64,000 nucleotides of DNA from Aphelocoma coerulescens (GCF_041296385.1 NC_091016.1:21258997-21322996), one strand, 5' to 3'. Shown: positions 10,681-24,339, numbered from the stretch's first letter. The notes: generated from the letters alone by a model not told the origin. A program made the numbers and translations.

Positions 10681-12396
10681 CACTGAAGGGTTCAGTTCCC
10701 CTAATTTTTTTCTTCAATTTGTTTCTTATTAAAATCTTCACAGCTGGATAGTCTTCTTTCCTACATATATACACACACATACACACAGACCACCTTAATT
10801 ATCTCTGTGTCTAAACCCAAGGATGCACATACCAGTACTGACATGAGAGGAGATTCAGGACCTTAAGTTCCACTTGAGCTAGAATTACCTAAATTGCTCA
10901 AGAGACTGAGGCACCAATTCTGGAAACTTTCCTACATCTGCTTCTACCCTCAGAAATTATGACTGGATACTTTTGGAAAGAAAAAAAAAAGAGAATCTCC
11001 TGAATAGCTGCTATTCTTCAATTCACAGATTATTTAAATTAAAGTGGAAGAAGTATGGACAAGGCATTTGAATTTCAGTGGTCTTTCTCATAAGTTCTGC
11101 AGTGAAGTTTGTGTTACTTTAAAAACATGATGCTTGGTGAGTACAAATGCCCATTGCACATATTTTAATAAGTAAAACAGGATCTTGTTTTCTCTGGACC
11201 CTTTGTGGTGCCTGTGAAATCCCAAAGACAGAATTCTTAATTTTTTCCTGCTTTTTCAGTTTCAAAGTGTCTGCAATAATATGAGGACCATATTGCAACC
11301 CACATAGCCATTTTTAAAGCATGAAATCACCCTCTGTGTCTGCTGTCACTGAAATCCCACACAAACTTTGCCCAGAAATGACAGACTATACAGTCCAGAG
11401 TCGTGCCAGGATGTATATGAGCAATCTGGATCGTCCCTAATTAACTATTCAGGTTTGCTCTCTGAGCCTGTTTTATTTACCAGTACGAGTAGAGCAACAG
11501 TATCCTGCCCAGAAAATGCTCCCTGATATATACAATTTTACTCCTAGAAATTGTGTGAGTATTCAAATATGTTGGCTGCTACTGAGTCAAATTTGAACTT
11601 TTTGCTCTCTTCCCAGACATTTTGGGTTTTCTCCATGGCATCTGTGTCCACCTGGGCACAAAGGTGCAGCCTTGGAAATTTATAGGGAACATTTCCATCA
11701 ATCTGATAGAAACATTTCTCTGTATGTGATTATTTACTAGATAATATGTGAATAGAAGTTGAAATTATTTCTCCCAATTCCTACACTGTTATTATTTCAG
11801 GACTGAGGTCCTAAGCCACACTGTAAATTTTTTACTACTTTAACACATAGGACCAATCAGTTAATTTAAGACAGTGATGGAATTAGTATAATATTTTGAA
11901 CACCTGACTCTTCATGCTATCTATCCTCATACCACCTTTATTTTTCTTAATTTAAAATTATAGAGCATCCAGATATAACACATAGAACGAAAGTTACATT
12001 TCTTTAATGTGTATATGTGTATGTAGGGCTCTGTGCATGCACCATATGGATATCTACACACACTCTAAACATATTTTCTCCTCAGAAATGTCACCTTAAT
12101 AAACCTTTGTTTGCATGCTTACTTTTGCTTATCACTCTTTGATTATTTTACTATTGTTCCTGGCCATCCTGTGAACAGAATACACCTGTAAAAGGCTTTG
12201 CCAAGAGGCAATCACTCACTGTGATCCACAAAGTACAAGAGGATGCCAAATTATATTGCTATGACATCTGTCCATCCATCTGCTAGAGTTTTCATAATCT
12301 ACTAAAGCTAATCTACAGATTATGCTGATGTTTAACCTTACTGAAAATCAAGAGTAAAATCAAGAATAACTTGCAACACGATAAAATGGATGTGGA

Positions 12397-12425
12397 TATA
12401 AATATATATATGTATATATATAATT
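12397..12425. repeat. (TA)n microsatellite, interrupted
   Basis: Alternating TA units with one G interruption. Confidence 0.9.
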
Positions 12426-14545
12426 TTAAGTATACACAAATTAAAATGGACCACAGTGGTGTTCCAGGGGTTTTGTGCACTAATGAGCTGAAATTATTCC
12501 AGGTTCTGTATTGTACACTAAACATCCAAGTATGGACGTTAACACTCCTATTTCAGGGGAAATATTAGGGAAAAATAAAAAAAATTAAATAGCAACAAAA
12601 AGTAGCTCCACACTTTTTTTTTACTGAAGACACCTTATATACTTAATGTTAAATATTCTGGTTGTTTAATCTCCAGTATTTTATTCTAAAGCTTTATTTT
12701 CTTTGTGGAACTGCATTGTTTGCTGAAACGAGCATGTTCCCCTTTTATTTAAATTAGTTTGAACAATTACAAATGTGCAGCTTGTATCACCACATACAAA
12801 AGTTTATCAGTTCCTACACACGGCTAGTAGTTATAATAAGTAGTCTGGTAGGATGCCAACACGATACTTTCAGAATCCCAAAAGCTATAATCTTTTTAAT
12901 GCATGACCACTTGGGATATGAATATTACTGAGAAGACATCTCCTTTCAGCACAGTTCCCTCTGGAGAGGGAAACCCAAGAGCAGGAAATGATCTCATACT
13001 GCTGAAGTGCCACACATATTTCTGCTGGACGAAAACCAAACATTGTTGTAGAGGAGCCAGCATCACCACTCCAGTGCCACCATTCCCACCAGGGGAATGC
13101 CCTGGGAAAAATGAAACCTTAAACTGGATGATGCTTGAAAATAAGGCACGGGAAGTAAAAAAAAGCAGAGGTTTCTCTATGAAACATCAACACCTGTCCA
13201 ATATATGCACGGGAAAATGCTGTGATGAAGCCTGCTTTCAGTTCTTTGCGGATCTGCATGTGTTTGTGTCTCTAAGGCACATGTTTCCTGGCTTTTCAGT
13301 GGAAATTTAAAAAAAAAAGAAATGCAAATCCGGTTTTTGCTTGTTCCCCTCTGTAATAGGAGAGTTTGGCCACAGGGTGGTACACCAGCCATGTTTAACC
13401 GAGGGCTGCGGGGATGCATCAGGCAGCTCCGTTATCCCTCTGCCAGCTCCACTCCACCAGGAACAACAGTCTGGTGAGCTCGGAACAGCTGGCCATGAGC
13501 CAAAGGCATAAATAGTCAAAAAAATAAGACAGAAAAACCCCACAGAAGGATCTGAGAATCTACGTGCAAATGCTGATAATATGCAAGGACCTATACTGCA
13601 TAAATGCACATATCTACTGACATAGAACTTAAAACATTCATTGGGCTTTTATTTCTAAAGAATACATTGTCATTTCATCTGACTAACTGGAAAAATTAAT
13701 CAAACTAGATGAAAAGAACTTACATTTTCAGCCAATAAATTTTAGGTTTAGATTTCAGGCTGAAGAAAATATGAAGAAACTGCTGTGTCAAATAGGAGAT
13801 GAAAAAATACAACTCCTGGCATTGAAACACTTTCTAGTTCCATAAAATTAAAAATAAAAAACTAAAATATTAACAAAAATTTTTTTATCGTTTACACACT
13901 TACATTAAAATCTTTTATTAGCGCACTCTACAATTTTAAATAAATTACAGGGTTTTCTATTTATTAACTAACCTCAACATCTGCCTTCCTTGCTGCTATC
14001 CAGCTTTTCAATTAAATAAATGGAGTTTCTCAACTTCACTGTTACCTTTTCTAGGTAAGAGGAATACTCAGAGATTTTAGATAACTACAGGCAGTTTCCT
14101 TGGGTACTGGGATCTTTTCAAAAAGAGGTAAGTAAAAATATTAATTCCTACTGAATCTTCTGCTTTGACCCATGGATGAAGTTCTGGCCATGGATTTAAG
14201 TGACACTATGGAATTCAAAAGTGAATTTAATCATATACTGATATTGACATAAATAAGCAGAGAACAAGACTTCAGTTTGGAACTGGAGTGTGACCATTTA
14301 GCAATGCAATAATATTTAAAATTGCTTTCATAAAGCTTTTCAGAACTCAGCAATGTCTGATGAGACACAAATGCACTTTAGAGTCTCCCCTAAGATCTTT
14401 CCTCTAGAGTTACTTCTTGAAGTCTACAGCAGGGCTCCACCTCACATCAAGGGAAATCAAGGATGCTTTTTTTGCCTCAGAACAGTTAATGATAATTTAA
14501 CATTTTTAATCATTGTACAGGAATTTATTTATTTTATGCTTGTGC

Positions 14546-14567
14546 TTTTTTTTTTTTTTTTTTTTTA
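14546..14567. repeat. T22 homopolymer (A22 in the transcript)
   Basis: Twenty-two T in a row on the plus strand. It lies 38 nt downstream of the donor of the exon ending at 14606, so the transcript carries a poly(A) run just inside the intron. Confidence 0.95.
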
Positions 14568-14605
14568 ACATAAAAATAGAAGTGCAGTCATCTCATGGAA
14601 CCTAC

Positions 14606-14989
14606 CTCTTTCACACGATCTGCCAAGGTACCCCGTGCCAGAGCAATCACACACATATCTGTTCCACCCATCCCTGCACACACCATTGTTTTTACAGGGG
14701 TTGCTAAGGCAAGGTTTTGCAGTTTCTCTTGAGCATGAAGGTTTTACTCCAGCTGTGCTTTGAATTTCAGCCATCTGTCGAATATCTTTGCTTTGACCAT
14801 CAATAAATAAATCTCTAATGCAGCCGACGTATCCATAATTGAGGAGCGCTGTCCACACCTCTGTTGGGAAGACCAGGCCTGCTTTATTTTCTGGTAAGCC
14901 TCCAAGATACAAGTCATCATCCAAGTCAAGGATTTCACTTTCCCCTGGTGCAGTATATGGAGTACGTAACGTGTTCACAGATATCGTCC
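14606..14989 (-). CDS. NRXN1: NRXN1 alpha exon: rest of LNS3 and second EGF-like domain (384 nt)
   Basis: Internal coding exon continuing LNS3 and adding EGF-like domain B of neurexin-1 alpha. Seen: acceptor tgtctttacag|GG and donor GAAAGAG|GTAGGTTC. The exon enters and leaves in phase 1, so 128 codons are kept in frame. Entry completes Gly and continues [22 protein letters not shown]3 then ends with the conserved pair of cysteines in [14 protein letters not shown] and VKPSC. The following EGF-like domain has six cysteines in the order [33 protein letters not shown], then ER. The wording of the LNS3 part matches my recollection of NRXN1 ([12 protein letters not shown]) rather than NRXN3. The exon ends with the first base of a Glu codon that is completed at 7444. 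A run of 22 A on the sense strand begins 38 nt after the donor. Confidence 0.97.
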
Positions 14990-17900
14990 CTGTAAAGACA
15001 ATAAAATGTGTGATTTTCAAGAGATTTGATTTTGGTACTGTTTTTTTTTCTCATTCATCTACATGTCACGTTAGCTCCTGTCAAACAGCTATAAATGAAG
15101 CAGAGGTATTTTATTCATGGATTCAGCTATAGAATCACAGTTAAACTTCACTATTTTAATTGCAATGTAGCCAGGAAATTAATGATGTAAAAACCTTTAT
15201 GCACAACACTGTATGATCACAATATGAAAAACCCCGGTCAAAATCACCTTACCAATCTCATAGGTGCAGGGGAAATGCAGTTCAGAGTTATTTTCAGAAA
15301 TATCCTCATTGTGCAACAACAACAAAATCTTCACTCCCTCATATGTGTTTCAAAGCATTACAGCCGGGGTTGAAACCTGGGAGGCAAATCTGAGTCTTTG
15401 GTTTGGGCCCAAAGACACAGTATTTTAAAAGACTCTCACCACTTTCAGTGGGCTTTGGGTAAGATTTTTTTCCTTTAAGTGTAGAAGGAAAATGCTCTCA
15501 TCAGCTGCCAGGCAGGCAATCATTAAAAAGGAAGTGATGGGCTCCTAGAGGGAAAATCAATGCCTCTGAAACTTATCTCAAAATGTGTGCATGTTACAAC
15601 GAGAGGGAGAGATGATGCATATAGACCTTCAGGATATCAGAAATATATTTTCCATTTAAGTCTAAAAATTAAATAAACAAAATTGAAACTAAAATAGAGT
15701 TCTCTTTTTATGAAGTGTCTGCACAAAGAAACTGTATTCAACTGCAAAGATCCTTTTTTGGTGATACTTTGTTTAAAATAATGAGGTATGCAACACTAAC
15801 AATTTGAATAAACAGAAAAAAAAATAGTACATACAGTCACAGAGCACACTTATGTCAACCAATTTTAAATTTATTTCTAAGTAAAATCACTTGGAAAAAA
15901 AATCTTCATGTAGATCTTCACAGAAGTGATTCCTTATCACTCTATGTGGGTACAAAAGCAAACAAAATATAAATCCAAATATTATATACGTCTCCAAATT
16001 GTCATAATGTGCCAGTCATCATCATGCAATGCTGTTATCTGCTGGACTTAACATGGAAAGTGTATTAATGGTGACAAGACACTGAAGAATCCCATTTACC
16101 ACAATGAATTTATCATACACATATATATACAAAGTGAACATGATTCACCATCTCCACTGTTGGTCTGAAACAGATTCCAGAAAATAACACTGATTACCAA
16201 AAAGGCTCCCACCATGGTAGGAGTTGTGCATAAGAAGAAATTCACACTTTACACAGCATACATACTAAAATGTGAGTTTTAAGCAAACAAAGGCAGGACA
16301 GAAAAAGATCATCCTATGACTTGGGTACAGCCTAAAGCTTAGGCTTCTCTTTTCACCAATGGACACTGTAGAAGCTATATTTTTTCTGTTCTTTTGTTGG
16401 TTCAAGAGGTTAACTTCAACAACTTGGACAGAATGAATGTCTAGAGAATTTGGATCATTAGTAAAAAGCTCTTTGGGATAAAGGTCTCAGGAGGTCCAAC
16501 TCCCATGTGAGACTTGAGACATATTGATTTCAGAAGGGCTGGATACCACAGTCTCCCTACTATCAGAAGAGAGCTAACAACATAAAGGTTTTCATAGCAT
16601 TTTTGCATCTTTATAAGCACGTTTAAAGAATGAGGATGTGGTCAGGTTTCCCTTTTATGGACTATAAGAAATGTTTTCTGTCTCAGTTGAATAATCACAT
16701 AGATATAAAAGTGAACTTCCAAGAAAGTAAGTAAGAAATAGGCATGCTGAAACAAGACACTTTTCCTTCCAAACTCCCATCTGTTTAAAACTGATGATTA
16801 TGTTTTGCTAACTCTAAAAATTTGTTGTTACTTCTCAGCTTCTAGAAGCAGAACTTGGCACTCATATGGAGCGCTCGCTATAGGCTTGACCTTAGGCATG
16901 CAAGCACAAACATTTTGAGGTTTGATTTGATTAATCAGCTGTGTCAAACAAGGACACCTGTGAATGACCTGTCAAACCAAGAGAGACATTTCAGAGAGCA
17001 TCCTAGGGATCAGGAAGGATGGCTAACAGGCAACAGATCTTTTCTTCTTCATAAACATTAAGAGATGCTGTAAATATAAATTGTACTTGTCCTTGCAATG
17101 TTTCTTACTGCTATTGTTGCCTTCTCCCATCTGTTGATGTACAGGCTAATTTAAGACCAAATGCTCTAAAGCTATGTTCAGGCAGCACCCACTTGTGCAC
17201 CCACACGAGTTAACTCAGCTGCAACCTCCAACAGCAAGCTCCAACATGTGAACAGTGCTGCTTTCTGCTGGACAAAGACATTTATATTTTCAAGACATTA
17301 ATGAAGAATCCTGGAGCTACTTTTCTATTAAAAAATAAAAATTTACTACGTCTTGATTACTTTCAGCTCACAGAAAATGACAGATAAACCTCTGCCAGTA
17401 TAGGTGACACTCTGTGTTCCAAGTGGAAAGTTTGCAAGCACAGAAGGCTTAGGAAGGTGAATGATAAGGGGATCTGGTGACTGTGAATTATGGTAAAGTG
17501 TTAGACTGAAACAGGAAATTTTTCTTCTCTATGTCATAAGGGATTACCCTGAAGAGAGCTTAAGTATTATTTTGAGTAGATGTCAACAGCTTCTTAAAGA
17601 AATGAACTTTTTACCTTCCCAAGAAATGAGACCCCATAAAATACTCCGTGTGAAAAGTCCTCTGAAACCTTAGTGTGATCATAGCATCTAATGACTATGG
17701 GTAGAAAAACATGACAGGCAACCACCTGGCCATCACTGCTGGTGAGATCCAAATTACCTTTTATGTATCTCTGACACATAATGCAAACTTTACTCACTAA
17801 TTGCTTTGTAAACACCGATAAAAAAAAATCCAAGTAAAATAAGGGAATATAAAAATATTCCAAAATACAGCAGAAATTACAGAGCCTTTTAAGTATCCTA

Positions 17901-18025
17901 TTACAAAATGCAGAACTCAAGTTTATAGAACATAGGCTTACAGAAAATAAACAGTAGTTCCATTAACACCTTTGGATTCACAGTGCATCCAGAGATGAGA
18001 CAGAGGTAGCATGTGCTGTTTCATC

Positions 18026-18132
18026 TTGGTGAGGCTTTGGGGGTAGGGGACTTTTTTTGCTCATTTTTTGCAGGGGCTTGGGTTTGTTTTCCTGTGGTTT
18101 ATTGGTGGGGTTTGTTTGTTTGTTTTTTAAAG
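18026..18132. repeat. G/T-rich low-complexity patch ending in (GTTT)n
   Basis: Plus-strand G/T-rich stretch with many GGGG and T runs, ending in three GTTT units. Confidence 0.8.
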
Positions 18133-21100
18133 CTTGTTATCTTTATTAAGGGAAACTTTCTGAGTTCAACTGAAAATGTCTCAAGTTGGACCTCATAACA
18201 ATGGCAGAAGCTACCACAGAAATTGGGGACTGTGGTGCACACCTCCTTTGATAGACTTCAATTCTACTCTCCCTGAGAATTATAGGCAGATTAAAAGGAA
18301 TAGTTTTGTCAAATCACCCGTGTGCTCCAATCCATTCAGATGTTTCTGCTTATGAATGTGAAGAGACATCACTTTCCATAGAGGAAGAAAGGGAAACTAA
18401 TGGAGCATGCAAATGTCTTATGTGGCCAGCACGTAAAGGGTTAATAAATTTCCCTGTAAAGATACCGTAACATCATTGTCAAGACAGAATTTTTAAATTT
18501 GATAAGACAAAAGAATTGGACATACCTCGTTTAACAAAATAACCCAGAGACAACAGATATGAGGAAGCAGCAGATTCAGTAGAGCACTGGATGTTCAAGA
18601 GAGAGAGAAAACTATAACCTTAAATTGTAACATCTCTGGAGTAAGAACCATCTTAAAGTTCCCTCTTTGCATAACAGCACCCAGCACCAGGTCAGCAGCG
18701 ATACCATTTCTTTGAAAAGAGCCATAAATGCCTGCCAGGGAACAAGCAGCTTCCATACAGAGATTTTTAAGACTCAAATTTGGAAATATTATCTGTATTT
18801 CTATCAGAATAAGAAAGAAATAGAAGAATGATGAGAGCATGTGGTTTGGCCAGCCTGAAAGGAGAAAAAGAAGGGGTGGGGTGACTTATTTAGTCTGGGA
18901 ATTCATGATCCAGCTTCAGATTCTAAAAGCAAGTAGTGTTTCTTATCTCCAGAAATTAGACATAAATTTAAGGCTCCTGTAATGACCACAGCATTCCACC
19001 TGAGAACACAGTGCAATTTAACATTCAGAAACTTCTTTCTGTATTGGAAAAGCAGTTTGAGAAAAAAACTAATGAAATTATGGCTTTCAGCAAGAATTAT
19101 TGACTTAAAGGATAACTGATTAGTGAGCAGTCCTTCAAAGGATGAGTCAACAACATAAATCAACAATAAAACACATATGGGAAAAAAATAGGAAATACAC
19201 TGGAGATTACAGAGAAGCCTATTGTACCACTTGGCTGAGTGCTGGTTAAGTTTAATCTTGGACTTGGAGAAAGATGCAGATCAGCCAAGGAAGCTGATTT
19301 CATTGAAATTCATTGACAGAATTCTCCTTAAAATGCAATATAAACCTATTCTCCCAAATATGAAAACTATTAACATTTGTTGAAATTGGAACGTGTAAAT
19401 CTGGCTGTTCTTAAAAGGTTAAAAAGATGTGGGAAGTAATAAAAAGAAGGGTACATGTTAAAAGAACCTGCAACAATAATACATGTAATGGATATCAACA
19501 AAGCACTACTTACAGGGAGATACTGATTATAGTTAAGGTCTAATTATATACTCTAGAAATAATTTCTGGTGTTCAAGCTGAAACTCTAACTTTAGTTCAA
19601 AATTTCAGTGACTCAGCCCTTAAATGCTTCCTACCTATGAATAGACTCAGATACATTCTGTTTTACACTGCCCTACACAATTGGAGGTTGACAAGAACAG
19701 TAAGTTTCCTCCCTGATTTCACTATGCAATGGTAATTTCCAAAGGATGAATGGTGTTTCAGCAAAAAAATATTTGCATGGTTACCCTTGCATATGGAAAA
19801 AAAAAATTTAAAGAATACTTAAGTCTCAGAAAACAGTTATTAAACCTATCCCTACCATGTTACAAGAAACACTCTGAGCAAAGACCTTTACAGCAGCATT
19901 ATGATTGTGTTTTATTTAGTTTGGGTTTGTGGTTTTTTTTTCTAATTCTTTTTTTTTCTGCAGCATTGGCAGTACTGCTAAGAGCAGAACAGACAAACAT
20001 TTCCCTTAGGTATGACTTAATGAGCCTCTCCAATCATATTCATTATCTCAGCAATTTACTTTTTCCTAAGACTGTGTATGAGAAACTAAATCATATTTCT
20101 AAACCTCATCTCTCTCCTGATCAGTTAAATATGAAGATTTTAAGTGCAGCTACTACAACTGTTCTGATCTCTCTGCTTACCTGATGTGGCCTATTCATTT
20201 GCTTTTTGTGCCCATGAAAAGCATTTGCTTATTAAAAAATGTTGAAAAATCAGAGCAAGGTATTAATTCTAAATACATCTTGTGTGCTAAAACACAATAG
20301 CTGTGATGAGGACTGTGACCACAGCAGGCAGCTCATGGCTGAGACAGGACACCTGTGAAACAGCTATGAAGCCCCAGTCCTTCCCAGGAATTCAGGATGT
20401 ATAATTCAGGAGTACTGTGAGGAAACTTGGGACACAGCAGCTGGTAGCACTGCTGCACACCTAGCAACAAAGATGGACCAGAGGAGAATATCTTATGAAT
20501 ATCTTTCTTTTCCTAATCCTTAAATGTTAACTAAATATGGTCTCAGGAGCTACATTTTCTACCAATGATCATCTTTTTAGGTAAGAAAGCACTCAGAGCA
20601 AGTCCTATAGGCAACAGAATGGGATTCTAGGGTGAAAATGTCAAAAGGTCTTTCAGCAAAAGGGAATAAAAGACACCATCTCTTTCCTCTTCCTTGTATC
20701 TCTCAAAATATGAGTGGATTGGCAGAATTAATAGTGAATGGGGCCTGGATGATGACAATTTAAAAATGTGTTCTCATTCCTTGCATCTCCCTCCCACCTC
20801 CACTGCAACCCCAGACAAGCAAAGGCAAAGTCAGTAGTTTAGAGGGGATGCTCACTGTGACTGAGAGTCTGGAAGAGAGTAAAGAATGAGAAATAAATCT
20901 AATACTTGCTGATCTAGCTAATATGAAAGTCAAGGAAATTAGCAAAGCTCCTTGAGAAATGTCACAGCATTCTACTATCAGAGGGAACCACTCTGCATTG
21001 GATTTGAAGGCTACGAGCAAAAGGTCGCAAGACACCAAACTTAATTTAAAGAAAAAAAAAATAGAGTTTATTTGAGCTACTTATTCATTAACAGAAGAAT

Positions 21101-21359
21101 CTCTTCCTTTTTGCTTGATAGCTAGGGAAATATGCTATCAATGGCAAGAAGAAAGTCTCAGAAAAACAAATTTTTTTTTCTATACAAGGTATATTCATTC
21201 AATTATATAAAAATTCTGAAGGTAAGCTAGTGAAAAGTAATCATATTCAGGTGATTTCCAATATGTTTGGCTTGGGCTAGAGAAAAGAAACCAACAAGCA
21301 TCCTGAAAGAGTAAAAAGTGAATTTTATTCTACATGGGCAAAATACACCAACATTCTCA

Positions 21360-21775
21360 ACACAACCACGAGGTGGAGGGGGTTGAGATCCTCAGGACAG
21401 CGAGGAGGGCACACAGCAACCTCACTGCCCTGCACTTCAGGAGAGCAGACTTTGGCCTCTTCAAGGCTCTACTCAGTAGAGTCCAATGGGAAAGAGCCCT
21501 GGAGGGCCGAGGGGCCCAAGGATGCTGGCTGGTATTCAAGGATCGTTCTCCAAGCTCAGACACAAGGCATCCCAACAAGGAGGAAATCGGGCAAAATTGC
21601 CAGCAGGCCTTCTTGGATGGATAAGGAGCTGCTGAGCAAACTCAGAGGAAAAAAAGCAGCTTTCAGAAGGCGAAAACAAGGGCAGGTGGATTGGGAGGAA
21701 TAGAGTAAAATTGTGCAGGTTGCTAGGGATAAGGTTAGGGAACACAGGGCCCAGTTAGGATTGAGTCCCCCCTAC
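21360..21775 (+). mobile_element. CR1 LINE ORF2 internal fragment, frameshifted
   Basis: Fragment of the CR1 ORF2 region that lies between the endonuclease and reverse transcriptase domains. One plus-strand frame (about 21370-21560) reads RRADFGLFKALLSRVQWERA and onward to WLVFKD. A second frame (about 21540-21703) continues with IPTRRKSGK, PSWMDKELLSKLRGKK and KQGQVDWEE, followed by a stop and then IVQVARDKVRE. Both match my recollection of avian CR1 ORF2 in order, so at least one frameshift and one stop disrupt it. Neither the reverse transcriptase core nor a 3' tail is present. It lies opposite to NRXN1 transcription. Confidence 0.8.
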
Positions 21776-22603
21776 CACTCTACTTTCTTTCTATCACTCT
21801 CCCTCCTCACATTTACTGTTAGATAAAATCTGTACTATTGACTTTGGCACATGGTCTCATTTGCACCTTAATTCAGGCAGAGGCATCTCTCTAATAACTG
21901 TAATAACCTGATCTTACCATCATTAAGACAAACAAAAGCATTGCAGTTTATTGGTACTTCTCCTACCATAAACTATTATTGTATGTATTAGAATAATAGA
22001 AAAACTTGGATTCTGCTTCAGATTGCAGCTAAAAATTCAGTTTGCCAATCCATAATCCTGCATATTTTATTCAGTATTCCTGGTAATAGTTCAACATCTT
22101 AGAGTTAATAGGTATTATGATTAGTTTTCAACAGTGACAAGGGGGTTACATAAATTTCACCCATCTTCATCACAGGCAAGTCATCAGATGGATTAATTAG
22201 ATTATTTATAATTATACTAAAAAAAAATATGCAATCCTGATCACCAGGCAGGTTTTGCTTCCTTAAATTACTCTATATTGTAGATGTTCAACAGTTTTTA
22301 AGGATTAAAGTATGCCCTAAACTCTCTTAACGTCACTTGTGAATCACATTTTTTGTGAAGCAATGAAAGGGCAGAACATATCTTCAAATGTAAACAATTG
22401 TTATGCATTTATTTCATTCCTTTATAGATCTGTTGGCTTTGAATGTAAGAATAAACTTTGCTTTCAGCAGTCCCACAGGCATGATTATTACAGGATTTAC
22501 TGCCTCATATGAATCACTGAAACCACACTTAAGAAGAAAGTCTGAAATGAAAATTGTAGTATAAATAATATAACTGCTGGATATTCAATCCCAATTGAGG
22601 ATT

Positions 22604-22686
22604 TTGAGAAGTTGTGTTTTATTGTTTGGTTAGGGGTTTTATTTTTTTTGGTTGGTTGGTTGGTTTTGTTTGGTTGGGTTTATTTA
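22604..22686. repeat. G/T-rich patch with (GGTT)n
   Basis: Plus-strand G/T-rich stretch including four tandem GGTT units near 22650-22665. Confidence 0.85.
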
Positions 22687-23900
22687 ACCTCAAGAAATGT
22701 AAATGAGCAACTGATGTACTATAATAAGAAAAAGTCTCTAGCATTACAATTTGAAGCTGCAAAGTCCAGGAATAAAATAATTATTTTTCATAATCACAGT
22801 GCATATCAATTGAATTTGGTCTGATTTTCAGCATGGATTTGACTGAAATCTTCAGCTGAAAACTGCACCTAAGATTTGCTTGATCTGAAATCTGATTTGT
22901 GTGTAGTAAGAAGTTAAGTGATAAAATGATGACTTTTGGGGGCTAAGTTTTACAAAGAAATCATAAATGCAAGCTATGGAAAAGGAGCCACCTAAAAGAG
23001 TAAAGTGGGTGAAATCCCACAAAATCCAGAAGTGGAGCTTACATTTTTCAACACCCACTTTAAGAGTGTACATAAACTTCAGACTGAATATTAATATTAA
23101 TCAGAAAATTCTTCAGGACTGAGTTATAGACTCAATACGTTCCCCACCCCCTTCCTCCCCAGATCTTGGCGTGAACTACAGAAAAGGCACCATAGAAGAG
23201 AACTGTCCTAAAATTGATGTATATTGATTATTTGCTTGAGCCAAGATATGTACTCAAGATGAGAAGAGCTGATACATTGACAATTTCACTGGATAAATCC
23301 ATTTTAAGCTGTACTAGATTTCAGTAGCATTAGGAAGAGTTTATGAATTCTTTATTTTTACCACTTTTTGGTGAGATAATTTTCTCAGTAAACCACTCCA
23401 GAATATGAATCATACTGATAGAATGTTGGAAGTCAATATTTCCATTTCTGCTGACACGTGTTGTTAGCCGTTCATTAGCATATCATTTAAGTGTGCTGAG
23501 ATCTGCTGACATGATTGGAAGCTCTGTGTTGTTTCTGTGGGGCAGCTATTCCCCGTGTTGGAGATTGAAAATAAAGCAAAAAAAGAATTGCTGAAAACAT
23601 TCTTGAAACTTGCCACTTCAGCTATTTGGTGTAAGCAAGCACAGAGGGAGATTACTGTTGGTTTTTCAAGCACACAACACACTTACTTGCAAGATTAAGT
23701 ACTTGATTATCCAATAAAGTTACCATAAGATATTTAACTCAGCAAATAATTGTATTCTGGTACCTGACAGCAATGATTTCTTGTATTTTCCTTATTTTTC
23801 GGATGATGCTCAACTCTTATTGTGGGAACATCAATATGTACCTAGTATTCTCTCAGACACAGCAGATGAAACATTCTGAATGCTAACAAAAGGAACTTAC

Positions 23901-24339
23901 CTGACCGCCCATCCCGCTGAAAATCCACATGGTACCATTCACCATCATTCACCTTCTTCTGCAAGGCTTTTATTTTTATAGTACCTGATCCCATGTCTAA
24001 CAGTAGGTAGAGGTGGCCATCAAGCATCTCAATGGCAAAAAAGTCAACCTTCACCATCTGTGGATGTTTGGCATCTTTTTGGTGCCTTGGTTTCCCGTGA
24101 CTGAAAAGAATCAGGCCATTTGGCTCAGTTGTACGAAAGTCAAATGATATTGAGCCTGTTTTCTTGGCATTCCATTTTGGCAGAGAGATGAAAGACTCTG
24201 GTGTTTCAAATGTGATTGGATCTAAGGTTGCAACATTCTCACATTTAAATGCTACAACCCCATGAATCTTCATTTTAGCATCCCCTTGCTTGGCAAGTCG
24301 AGACAGCTCCAACCTGACATCGTTATTTTTATATACAAC
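23901..24339 (-). CDS. NRXN1: NRXN1 alpha exon: end of LNS2 and first part of LNS3 (439 nt)
   Basis: Internal coding exon of neurexin-1 alpha, a presynaptic adhesion receptor whose extracellular LNS and EGF-like domains bind partners across the synaptic cleft. Seen: the acceptor reads ctttgcttgcag|GTTG and the donor GGTCAG|GTAAGTTC, both near consensus. The 439 nt are open, start on a whole codon ([20 protein letters not shown]) and end one base into a Gly codon (RDGRS-G). The first ~35 residues close LNS2, with its last cysteine in VVAFKCEN. The rest opens LNS3, with [34 protein letters not shown] and [13 protein letters not shown] strands typical of laminin-neurexin-sex hormone globulin folds. 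From memory, it differs from the mammalian protein only at scattered residues (for example GDAKMK for GDPKMK). The split Gly joins perfectly with the exon at 14989. No break or odd residue was seen. Confidence 0.96.

Larger units (their letters stand above)
7445..14605 (-). other. NRXN1: NRXN1 intron between EGF-B exon and LNS4 exon (7161 nt)
   Basis: Intron bounded by the donor after 14606 and the acceptor before 7444. It holds a CR1 3' fragment (8684-8890), G/T-rich and A/C-rich patches (7597-7650, 9118-9205, 9860-10035, 10630-10680), an AT dinucleotide tract (12397-12425) and a T22 run (14546-14567). A more complex block at about 12900-13520 has a 135-codon plus-strand frame without recognisable similarity. 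Nothing else was supported. Confidence 0.93.
14990..23900 (-). other. NRXN1: NRXN1 intron within LNS3 (8911 nt)
   Basis: Phase-1 intron that splits an LNS3 glycine codon. It carries an internal CR1 ORF2 fragment in the opposite orientation to the gene (21360-21775) and two G/T-rich patches (18026-18132, 22604-22685). No cassette exon could be identified in it. Confidence 0.93.

Noticed and set aside
12903..13310. 135-codon plus-strand open frame
   Set aside because: No recognisable domain, no splice or promoter context, and lies antisense within an intron; treated as chance.
15124..15140. ATAGAATCACAG, like a CR1 3' terminal motif
   Set aside because: No CR1 body is attached, so it is probably coincidence.
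19006..19040. Minus-strand KLHC-containing frame resembling part of the SS2 insert
   Set aside because: Only four residues match, the flanking bases lack a usable donor, and SS2 belongs upstream of 24339 rather than in the LNS3 intron.
19750..20184. 144-codon plus-strand open frame
   Set aside because: Includes a low-complexity T-rich stretch and has no similarity I recognise.
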